64,000 nucleotides of DNA from Stomorhina lunata (Eukaryota; Arthropoda; Insecta; Diptera; Rhiniidae): NCBI GenBank assembly GCA_933228675.1, contig OW121743.1, positions 111,161,468 to 111,225,467 of the forward strand, written 5' to 3'. The notes under the pieces were generated by a model. It did not search any database. It saw only the letters and a program-made list of their open reading frames with translations, and was not told where the DNA came from. The first letter of the stretch is position 1; the number at the start of each line of letters is the position of its first letter. Below, one piece after another: positions 36,151 through 46,189 of the stretch. The translations under genes and the position numbers were made by a program.

Positions 36151-37428
36151 CCTGAAGCTATCATTGGGTTAAACAATTCCGTAATACCATTAGGTACCGT
36201 CTGTTGCTTAAATAACACATTTTATCCCATTTTAGCAACAAATATGTATTTTATTCGTTTATTTTTAGCTCCTAAATAAGTTTACCACAAATCTCAGGGT
36301 TTATTGTTTGCTAACACACGTGTTAGGTTTAACAAAATACCTTTTGCAAAACTTTTATCAATTTTATTTGTTGTTTATATCCCAGGTATTTTGGCAAAAG
36401 TGTCAACGTATTGGTTTAACCAAAATCACGCCTTGTTCTAGTTTTTTTAAGGCTCTACTTATATTTTCAAAAATTTCTTAGAAAATTTGTTAGAAGTTGT
36501 CAAGATAAAACTCGTAAAGGTTAAATTTCTTAGAAATTATCTGTAATTGTGAAGCTTAATTTATAGTTATTAGACTAGGTGGAAGTAGTTGTCATACAAA
36601 TTAACCGCATTTAAGAAATTTATTGGTTATTTACAGAATTTCATGAGAGTTAATTAAGTTAATGGTGATTATATCTCTAGAAGCAATGTGTTTCATGTTG
36701 AAAGTTTAGATTATCACTTAATTTATATTAAATTTTAAACTTTGCCTTAATATGTTGAAAGAAATTTAAGTTTTGCTTAAACTTTTCAAGAATCCATTTT
36801 TGCCAAAACTTAACTTAAGTATTTTATTTGCCATAATAAATAATCTTTTATCATGTGTGACTAACTTTTCTTAAGACAAGTTAAATGACTTGTTAACAAA
36901 TATTTTTTTCTTACAATAAAACTGACTTAAAATCACATTCAACTCAACTAAAAATACTACGTTTTTCCATTTATGTTCTTCTGTTTTTCGTCTTAACTCC
37001 CTGACTAATGAAGAGCCCTTTTCTTACACATCATTAACTCTAATTCAAACCAAAAAAGGCAAAAACGAAAGAAATATTATAATATATGGCAAAAATGCTG
37101 TTTTTGTGTTTTATATAAAAATTGATAACAATAGAAAATAAATTGCTACATGGAGAATAACTCCTTAAAAATTGGCAAAAAATATAAATAAATAAAGAAC
37201 ACCCAAAAAAGGCATCAGCCAAGAAATTGTAATTATGAAGAAATAGAATAAAGAATTAAAAAAGTTCTAAATATTTAAGGGAGAGAAGCGAAAAAAGCTG
37301 TTCTTGGCTGAAATATTATGATATATGTAACTTAAAAGTTACTCAACTTGTTGTATAGTTTTAGGAGTTCTAAAATAATTCATATCAAGAATATCTTTAA
37401 CAAATTCAATATTGTATATAAATCAAAA
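36151..37428. other. AT-rich unique DNA, no gene seen
   Basis: No recognisable feature; open frames are short. Confidence 0.5.
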
Positions 37429-37495
37429 GGGATCAAATGCGAATAGTCATTCTTTTTGAATAATATTTACATCCGACAATTTTGTTATTTTTTGA
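37429..37495 (+). repeat. Lone diverged end of hammerhead subfamily 2
   Basis: GGGATCAAATGCGAATAGTC, then TTCTTTTTGAATAATATTTA, CATCCGACAATTTTGTTATT and TTTTGA, match the right ends of the elements finishing near 39459 and 40678. No ribozyme is attached, so it is either a truncated element or related flanking sequence. Confidence 0.55.
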
Positions 37496-37820
37496 TAAAT
37501 AAAAAGGCCATACTAAAAACAATTTTTGCTTTGAAAATGTAACAGTGAAAAGATTTCAATATAATGTTTAGGTTATCCTAAAAGTATGCAATACTTTTTC
37601 AAGTTAGTTATGATTTAAATTTTTTATATAATAGATTTTTTTTTCTGAAAAAAGTTTTTCTATAGAAAATTTTTTAAAATTTCTATAGAAAATTTTTCCA
37701 TAAAACATTTCTGTAGATAATTTTTCTATAACATTTTTTTTTTATACAAAATTTCTATAGAAAATTTTTAAAAAAAATTATTCTGTCAAATATTTCTTCA
37801 GAAAATTGTTCAATAAATAA

Positions 37821-38976
37821 CCCAGCAAAACTTTGGTAACGGCAAGTACTCTGGTATCTGGTTACCTTGTAATGACTACAGCATACCCTCCGAATAACTA
37901 ATAAGTTATTACATAAGTACTTATTTTTAATTAAAATGGTAAGTTGAACTGAATGGCCCGGGTTCAAATCCCACCAAGAGCAACAATTTTTTTTTATTTT
38001 TTTTTATTAAAAATGTATTTTTAAATGATTTGTGAATTTTAAAAACATAAATATTACCTTCTGTACAAAACATTTTGGAAAACTAACTCACGGTAATGAA
38101 AAAATACTATCATGAGTCAATTTTGATTATGTAGGCTACATACCTATTGGATACCAAGCAACGGTTCTGCTTGGTCTTAACTTGGTAAGCATAGACTTAT
38201 CTTGGTTATCCTTTATTTCAACTGTGGACACTGACCTCCTAGTGACATCACCAAAAGAGCTACGTTACGTAGTGAGCTAACATGTACCGCGAGTTGTAAA
38301 ATAAGAACGATAAAAAATGGGATGGAAAGACCAAGTAGAGGAAAAATTTTCACAACTTGGCCTATAAAATTGAAGAATATTCGCACAAGATCGAAGAAAA
38401 TAGGTTGTATCTATAGGCCATTTAAGTAAGTAAGAGCCAATATTATATAAATTATATTGTTTAAGTTTTAAAATAATTAAAAAACACTTCTTTTTTGTTT
38501 ATTAAATGCATTAAACATTTACAAAAAATCGTATAGAAATATGTTTCCAAAAATTACAACAAAGCAAAAAAGCAGAGAAAAACAAAGTTATTGTCACATG
38601 ATTTTGGATCTAAAAATAAAAATTGTTTATATTAATTATAAGCTGCTAAGTTTTCAACATATGAAGTAGCTCGGTGGAAGAGTCTCCGCCTAGCAGTCGG
38701 AGGGTCTGGGTTCGAGCCCCCATGGGGTCATAAGAAAAAATTTGTATTTCGTTTAAAAATATGTTTTTTAAATAAAACAACAACAAAAAAGTTGTTGTTG
38801 TTGTTGTTGTCTTCCAATTACTTACCCAAGTCATTACATTTCTGCAATTGGTAATTACTTGCCTCCAATGACGTCCCCATGTTAATGTTATGACTTAAAC
38901 AGTGAATGAGTAAGTAGTTCGTGTTCAATAGTTTAACTGTTTAACTCATTATTTGGTAATGAAAAGTTTTGCTGGG
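37821..38976 (+). mobile_element. TIR element with tRNA-like modules, copy 2
   Basis: Same CCCAGCAAAACTTT termini as copy 1. TAA flanks both ends, which would fit a 3-bp target duplication, although copy 1 (TATA on both sides) does not confirm the length. Copy 2 keeps about 240 bp missing from copy 1 (about 38110-38350). B boxes lie at 37961-37971 and within 38660-38732. It encodes no protein and is inserted in satellite DNA. Confidence 0.8.
38660..38732 (+). ncRNA. tRNA-like module inside the TIR element (copy 2)
   Basis: Identical to 17471-17543: TATGA/TCATA ends, GCTC/GAGT arm, CTAGCAG loop and B box GGTTCGAGCCC. Conservation between copies reflects the age of the element and does not by itself show function. 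Confidence 0.6.
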
Positions 38977-39033
38977 TAAGTTCTATAAAAAATCTTTCTC
39001 TTAGAAATTTCTATAGAAGATTTTTTTATTCAA

Positions 39034-39459
39034 AAAGAAGTGTATTTGCATTTGATCCCAAACCTGTTACATTTATTTATTAATGTAACAGATCAATTTA
39101 TTGATAAAAAGCCAAAAAATGTTGATGAAAACTGAAAAATGTTTGTTTTTGTTCAGTCGATAATCTACGCTTTTACTTTTGGTTTATGAACATAATTCTT
39201 AATAGTTATGTTTGTAAATTTAGTAATAATGCGAGGTTTTCGATCTGTCTAAATTGGGGATAATCCTCCTGAAGAGATGGCTTAACCAACCATCGAAACG
39301 CGTCGAGGAATTTGGTTTCTCCGCAAACATTTTTTGGCTTTTTATCAATAAATTGATCTGTTACATTAATAAATAAATGTAACAGGTTTGAGATCAAATG
39401 CAAATACACTTCTTTTTGAATAATATTTACATCCCGACTAATTTGTTATTTTTTGAAGA
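39034..39459. mobile_element. Hammerhead-bearing element D (subfamily 2)
   Basis: About 95-bp inverted ends (CAAAAAGAAGTGTATTTGCA on the left, its complement on the right) contain TGTTACATTAATAAATAAAT-type sequence. The interior carries one + strand ribozyme. It resembles an inverted, truncated Penelope-like insertion. No protein is encoded. Confidence 0.65.
39256..39322 (+). ncRNA. Type I hammerhead ribozyme D
   Basis: CUGAAGAG (fits CUGANGA; position 7 is the one variable core base), stem II GAUGG/CCAUC, CGAAAC, GCGUC with cleavage after 39304, and stem I CCUC/GAGG. The outer stem is GGGGA/UCUCC, which still pairs through one G-U. The loop and flanks differ from subfamily 1. Confidence 0.85.
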
Positions 39460-40146
39460 TTTTTTTATAAAAAATTTCTTTAGAAAATTTTTCTATAAAA
39501 AATTTCTATAGAAAAGTTTTCTATAAAGAAGTTTTTTATAAAAAATTTCCATAGAAAATTTTTTTTATAAAAAAAGTCTATAGAAAATTTTTCTATAAAA
39601 TTTTTTTATAGAAATTTGTTCTATAACAAATTTCTTAAGAAATTTGTTTCTATAAAAAATTTGCTACAATAAATTTTTATAGAAAATGTTTCTTTCAAAA
39701 ATTTCTTCAGAAAATGTTTCTATAAAAATATTTTTTAAAACTTTCTATAGAATATTGTTCTTTAAAAAATTTCTATAGACAATTTTTCTATAAAAATTTC
39801 TATAGAAATTTTATTTTCTACAGAAAATTTTTCTATAAAAAATTTTTATAAAAAATTTTTATAAAAAATATATAGAAAAGTTTTCTATAAAAAATTTCTA
39901 TAGAAAATTTTTCTATAAAAAATTTTTATAAAAATTTGTTCTGTAACAAATTTCTTAAGAAAATTTTTCGACAAAAAATTTCTATGGAAATTTTTCTATT
40001 AAAATTTCTTTACAAAATTTTTCTATAAAAAATTTCGATAGAAAATTTTTCAAAAAGAAGTGTATTTGCATTTGATCCCAAACCTGTTACATTTATTTAT
40101 TAATGTAACAGACCAATTTATTGATAAAAAGCCAAAAAATGTTTGC

Positions 40147-40213
40147 GGAGAAACCAAATTCCTCGACGCGTTTCGATGGTTGGTTAAGCCATCTCTTCAG
40201 GAGGATTATCCCC
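40147..40213 (-). ncRNA. Type I hammerhead ribozyme E
   Basis: Same sequence as ribozyme D on the opposite strand: CUGAAGAG, GAUGG/CCAUC, CGAAAC and GUC. Predicted cleavage lies between 40165 and 40164. Confidence 0.85.
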
Positions 40214-40490
40214 AATTTAGACAGATCGAAAACCTCGCATTATTACTAAATTTACAAACATAACTATTAAGAATTATGTTCATAAACCAAAAGTAAAAGC
40301 GTAGATTATCGTCTGAACAAAAACAAACATTTTTCAGTTTTCATCTACCTTCACTTCCCACATTCTTGCTGTAGCCGTCGGCTACTATATGCAGAATGCT
40401 GTGAAGAAGGGGGGGGTAAGATGTTTTAAAATAAACAAGTTTATTTTAAAAAATAAGCTAATGCATGCAGTTTTATCAAAAAATAACAAG

Positions 40491-40545
40491 ATGAAGAGAT
40501 GGCTTAACCAACCATCGAAACGCGTCGAGGAATTTGGTTTCTCCG
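40491..40545 (+). ncRNA. Truncated hammerhead F, core broken
   Basis: Stem II, CGAAAC, GCGUC and GAGG are kept, but the sequence entering the core reads AUGAAGAG instead of CUGAAGAG, and the CCUC strand of stem I is absent because the copy is cut there. It is very unlikely to cleave on its own. Confidence 0.75.
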
Positions 40546-41800
40546 CAAACATTTTTTGGCTTTTTATCAATAAATTGATCTGTTACATTAATAAATAAAT
40601 GTAACAGGTTTGGGATCAAATGCAAATACACTTCTTTTTGAATAATATTTACATCCCGACTAATTTGTTATTTTTTGAGAAAATTTTTCTATAAACATTT
40701 TTTTGTAGAAATTTCTTCTATAACAAATTTCTTAAGAAATTGTTTTCTATAAAAAATTTGTGTAGAAAATTTTTCGATAAAAAATTTCTATAGAAATTTT
40801 TTCTATAAAAATTTCTATAGAAAATTTTTCTATCAAAAATTTCTACAGAAAATTTTTTTTTAAAAAGTTTCTAAAGAAACTTTTTCTTTAAAAAGTTTCT
40901 AAAGAAAATTTTTCTTTAAAAAGTTTCTATAAGAAATTTTTATAGAATATTTTTCTAAAAAAAATTTGTATATAAAAATTTCTAGAGAAAATTATTCTAT
41001 AAAAATTTCTATCGAAAATTTTTCTATTAAAATTTCTATAAAAAATTTTTCTATAAAAAGAATTCTAAAAAAAAGATTTGAATAGGAAAGTTTTCTTTAG
41101 CAATGTTTTAGAAAATTTTTCTATAAAAATTTCTATAAAAAATTTCTATAAAAAATTTTTCTGTAAAAAATTTCTATAGAAAAATTTTCTGTAAAAAATT
41201 TCTATAAAAAATTTTTTTGTTAAAAATTTCTATAGAAAATTTTTCTGTAAAATATGTCTATAGAAAATTTTTCTGTAGAAAATTTGTATAGAAAAATTTT
41301 CTGTAAAAAATTTCTATAGAAAATTTTTCTGTTAAAAATTTCTATAGGAAATTTTTCTGTTAAAATTTCCTATAGAAAGTTTTTCTGTAAAAAAATTTCT
41401 ATAGAAAATTTTTTTGTAAAAAATTTCTATAGAAAATTTTTTTGTAAAAAATTTCTATAGAAAATTTTTTTGTAAAAAATTTCTATAGAAAATTTTTCTG
41501 TAAAAAATTTCTATAAGAAATTTTCTGTAAAAAAATTTCTATAGAAAATTTTTTATAGAAAATTTTCCATAAAAAATTTATATAGAAAATTTTCCATAAA
41601 AAATTTATATAGAAAATATTCCATAAAAAATTTATATAGAAAATTTTCCATAAAAAATTTATATAGAAAATTTTCCATAAAAAATTTATATAGACAATTT
41701 TCTATAAAAAAATTTCTATAGAAGATTTTCTTAAAGAAATTTATATGGAAGATTTTCTATAAAAAATTTCTATAGAAAATTTTTCTTTAAAATTTTTCAA

Positions 41801-43445
41801 TAGCAATAGCATTTATTGTTGATGTAAAAATTTGTTATTTTTTTGTGATTTTTCGTTTTCCTTGGAAAATTGTTGCCTTGCTTTTATAGCATTATTTTGT
41901 ACAATCATTCAACAAATTTCCCAGGAAAATTAAATAGAAAAATGTAGAGTAAAAATGAAAATAATGTTAAAGTGAATTCTATGAATCTATTGTGACGTTC
42001 ATAAGAATGTAAGTAATGAAGGGGAAAAGTGCAAGGAGCGACAATGAAAGTAAAATATATATATTAAAGCCTAGGAAGAACTAAGTTTACAAAGAAAACT
42101 TTTAGTAAATTTCAATATTGGATTATTTTATTCAAAAATATTTTGAATTAAAATATTTTTTATCTATGACTTAATATAGAAATTTAATACAAAATATTTT
42201 TTATACAAGTTTTTAATTTCCTTTAAACTATTTTTATCTGGGTTCACAAAAAAGTTTTATTTAATTTACTTAAAAAAGTATTTTTTGCTTTTATATTTTT
42301 TTTCTTGAAATCTATAAAAACTTTGAAAAAAAATAAATTTAAAACACTTTATCGAAAATAAACTTAACTTTAAATATTTTAATACAATCTCGTTTAAAAT
42401 TTGTTTCCCAAACTCTTGGGAAATTGCAACCATCTTTTTTTTTATCAAGCGGAAGTATAAGAAAAAAATATTTAAAAAAATTATTTAAAAAGTTTTATTT
42501 TAATCTTTTTAAAATACCCAGGAAAAACAAGCCAAAAATTAACGAATTATAAACAAGAAAAACAGATTCAGATGAACCCTCATAATATAATGACGCTAAA
42601 AAGCCATTACCACCAACATGCAACATATTACTCATATAACAAAAAGTTGGTCAACAAACCCGGGCAAACACACGCCTACAACATAAACTTTATTTAGCTA
42701 CAACATAAACATATGTATGTATGAGTGTGTAGACAGATTTGTCTGTCTGTCTACTTTTATATTTAAATTTCCCTAGAGAATGTTGCAACCAGGAGGGTCA
42801 AAGGAAATAAAGTGAGGGATTTTCAATGTTTGAGGTTGATTAGAAGAGACTTCAAGTTAAAATCCCTCATCAATTATTTTGCCATCAACAACATTGGACC
42901 CTAAAATGTACAGAAATATGCACTTGTACGAGTATTTTTGGCTAAACATAAATAAATAAATTGTTGTGGTATTTATTTAAAATGGAATTTATCTTTAATG
43001 TTTACAAACATAAGTATTTACATATATACTTAGTTAAGGCTAACTACATTCATACACACTGGGTCAGATGTAAAAAGCTTTATCTAAAATTTTATTACAA
43101 AATAACTTTTATAGATCTTCATATTAAAATATAGAAGTCTACAAAATGGCTTATGTGCAATTATCGATTTACTTTTTAAAAAAGTTTAAATTTTGAAAAC
43201 AAAGACTGCTTTCGATTTCAATCAAAATCTGGGTGCATACTTTTAGGCAGCCTGTACAAATGTAATGGAATGGAAGTATTAACTATTTAAATGAATTAAT
43301 AAAATGACACATATGATACTTTGTAGATACAATGACCATATGGCTGGACTTACTTATGTATGTTTATTAGATAATCTTATTTACTAAGTAAGATGTGTAT
43401 TATCTTTAAAAGCCTTAAAGACAATCTTGTTAAGATTATAACAGA
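41801..43445. other. AT-rich unique DNA, no gene seen
   Basis: No supported gene. Short frames only. A GTCT run is present near 42737-42755. Confidence 0.5.
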
Positions 43446-45180
43446 AAACAAAAACTTCTTATTTTTATAAGAAATTTTTCCAAAAATTCTTATTTTTATT
43501 AAAATTTTTTTCAACAATTTCATAAGAAATTTCTATAAGAAATTTTTCAAAAATTTCTATAATTAATTTTTCAAAATTTTCTATAAGAAATTTTTCCACA
43601 ATTTCTATAATTAATTTTTCAAAATTTTCTATAAGAAATTTTTCCACAATTTCTATAAGAAATTTTTCAAAAATTTCTTTAAGATATTTTTCAAAAATTT
43701 CTATAAGAAATTTTTTAAAAAAATTTCTATAAGAAATTTTTCAAAAATTTCTATAAGAAATTTTTCAAAAATTTCTATAAGAAATTTTTCAAAAATTTCT
43801 ATAAGAAATTTTTCCAAAATTTCTATAAGAAATTTTTCAAAAATTTTTATAAGAAATTTATAAAAAATTTCTATAAGAAATTTTTCAAAAATTTCTATAA
43901 GAAATTTTTCAAAAATTTCTATAAGAAATTTTTCATAAATTTCTATAAGAACTTTTTCAAAAATTTCTATAAGAAATTTTTCAAAAAATTCAATGAGAAA
44001 TTTTTCAAAAATTTCTATAAGAAATTTTTCAAAAATTTCTATAATTAATTTTTCAAAATTTTCTATAAGACATTTTTCCAAAATTTCTATAAGAACTTTT
44101 TCAAAAATTTCTATAATTAATTTTTTTTAAAATTTCTATAATTAATTTTTCAAAATTTTCTATAAGAAATTTTGGAAAAATTTCTTACATACATTTTTCA
44201 AAAATTTTTAAAAAATTTTTCAAAAATTTCTATAACAAATTTTTCAAAAATTTCTATAACACATTTTTCAAAAATTTCTATAAGAAATTTTTCAAAAATT
44301 TCTATAAGAAATTTTTCAAAAATTTCTATAATTAATTTTTCAAAATTTTCTATAATTAATTTTTCGAAATTTTTCCAAAATTTCTATAAGAAATTTTTCA
44401 AAGATTTCTATAAGAAAATTTTCAAAGATTTCTATAAAAAATTTTTCAAAGATTTCTATAAGAAATTTTTCAAAAATTTCTATAAGAAATTTTTCAAAAA
44501 TTTCTATAAGAAATTTTTCAAAAATTTCTAAGAAATTTTTCAAAAATTTCTAAGAAATTTTTCAAAAATTTCTATAAGAAATTTTTCAAAAATTTCTATA
44601 AGAAATTTTTCAAAAATTTCTATATGAAATTTTTCAAAAATTTCTATAAGAAATTTTTAATGATATCTATAAGAAATTTTTCAAAAATTTCTATAAGAAA
44701 TTTTTCAAAAATTTCTATAAGAAATTTTTTTGAAAAATTAATTATAGAAAATTTTTTAAAGAAATTTTTCCAAAAATTCTTATTTTTATTAGAATTTTTT
44801 TCAAAAATTTCTTTTTTTTATAGGAAATTTCTATAAGAAATTTTTAATGATTTCTATAAGAAATTTTTCAAAAATTTCTATAAGAAATTTTTCAAAAATT
44901 ATAATATAAGAAATTTTTCAAAAATTTCTATAAGAAATTTTTCAAAAATTTCTATAAGAAATTTTTCAAAAATTTCTATAAGAAATTTTTCAAAAATTTC
45001 TATAAGAAATTTTTCAAAAATTTCTATATGAAATTTTTCAAAAAGTTTTATAAGAAATTTTTCAAAAATTTTTATAAGAAATTTTTAAAAAATTTCTAGA
45101 AGAAATTTTTCAAAAATTTGTATAAGAAATTTTTCAAAAATTTCTTATTTTTGTAGGAAATTTATCAAAAATTCCGTATT
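43446..45180. repeat. 24-bp AT satellite, about 70 units
   Basis: Unit AAGAAATTTTTC plus AAAAATTTCTAT, 24 bp. Open frames of repeated Glu/Lys/Phe/Ile on both strands (for example 43701-44081) follow from the unit being a multiple of three and are not genes. The edges are diverged, and TTAATTTTTC variants cluster at 43555-43650 and 44100-44350. Confidence 0.92.
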
Positions 45181-46189
45181 TTAATAAGGAGACATGAAAA
45201 TAAAATTTAATATAAAACTTGTAAATATAAATTAATAATACATATAATCTTAATTAAAGCTTTAACGCTTATTAAAGCTTTCAAAACAAAAAGTCATTGT
45301 ATTCGTTACAAAAGTTAAATTAAGTCTTAAGCGGAATCTGCACACTTACTTATTATGTAAATACTTTAAAAGTTCAGTGACTTTTTGAGAATTAGAAAAG
45401 TATTAAAAAAAAGTACAAATGAATTTTCAGTTAACAAATTGAGTTGGTTTGTTCTAAACAAAAATCATTTCCTATGCCAAGTCTCTAACCCACGTAATTA
45501 ATGCGAGATTTACAAAAAATTAACATATAAATGAAAGTGGATGGCGGTGAAATGTTATTAAAAATTAAATAACTAACATTTAATCTAAATAAATTTGGAA
45601 AGGAATAAAATTACAAAAAAAAAAAATGTTAAATGGAAACAAATTAACAAGGAATACATTATTAAAAAATGAAAAAGGTGGCCAAATGGAAAATGAAAAT
45701 TTTGAAGGTTACAAAATTAATACAATATGAAATAAAACGTATTTTTTAAATCAAAGGTCAAAAAGTGGAAAATTTTAATTATTTAAAATTTGTGTTTTTT
45801 AAAAAGAGAAATTTATTATTTCGAGTGCACCTGAAGCATTTTTCTATTCTTGTTTTTTTGCATAAAGTAACACTTTAATCATTTTACTTATTTAAGAGTT
45901 GCAAAGGGCTTTTGTTATGAAAAGTATCTTTAGATTAACAGAGTAGTTGTAATAAGAGAGGATGAATAAAAGACTTTAATTAAAATTTTATTAAAAATTG
46001 CTTCGCAGGAAAATAATTGAAGGAAAATTTCTGATAATAAAAATATACTTGTGTTTTTGTACAATGGACGCTGTGGCTTAGGTGGTAAGCACGTCGACTA
46101 AAGAGTATTTCGAACAAAATTTTTAGTTGTATTAAGTTAATTAAACCGTAGAAAAATCAGATTTTTTAATTTTCTGTGGAAAATAACAA
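45181..46189. other. AT-rich DNA with a tRNA-like fragment
   Basis: No gene. About 46064-46116 (GACGCTGTGGCTTAGGTGGT, then AAGCACGTCGACTA and TATTTCGAAC) looks like the 5' half of a tRNA-derived sequence, with an A box and a weak B-box remnant. It breaks off at the start of the next satellite. Confidence 0.45.

Larger units (their letters stand above)
40051..40678. mobile_element. Hammerhead-bearing element E/F (subfamily 2), inverted arrangement
   Basis: Left unit with a minus-strand ribozyme, a middle part with a GTAGCCG-T-CGGCTAC hairpin near 40370-40385 and a G run, and a right inverted unit with a truncated + strand ribozyme. The layout is the same as in element B/C at 11 kb: two inverted ribozyme units around a non-coding middle. 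Confidence 0.65.
37625..41800. repeat. AT satellite (TTTCTATAGAAAATTTTTCT), interrupted by three elements
   Basis: Units of about 26-28 bp of the type AAAATTTCTATAG plus AAAATTTTTCTAT fill about 37625-37800, 38980-39030, 39460-40045 and 40680-41800. The TIR element (37821-38976) and two hammerhead elements (39034-39459, 40051-40678) sit between these segments. Sub-variants (TTTTTCTGTA at 41150-41530, TTTTCCATAAAAAATTTATA at 41560-41700) form local homogeneous blocks. Confidence 0.85.

Noticed and set aside
43465..44836. Glu/Lys/Phe/Ile repeat proteins of up to 126 aa
   Set aside because: The 24-bp unit is a multiple of three, so frames stay open on both strands by construction.
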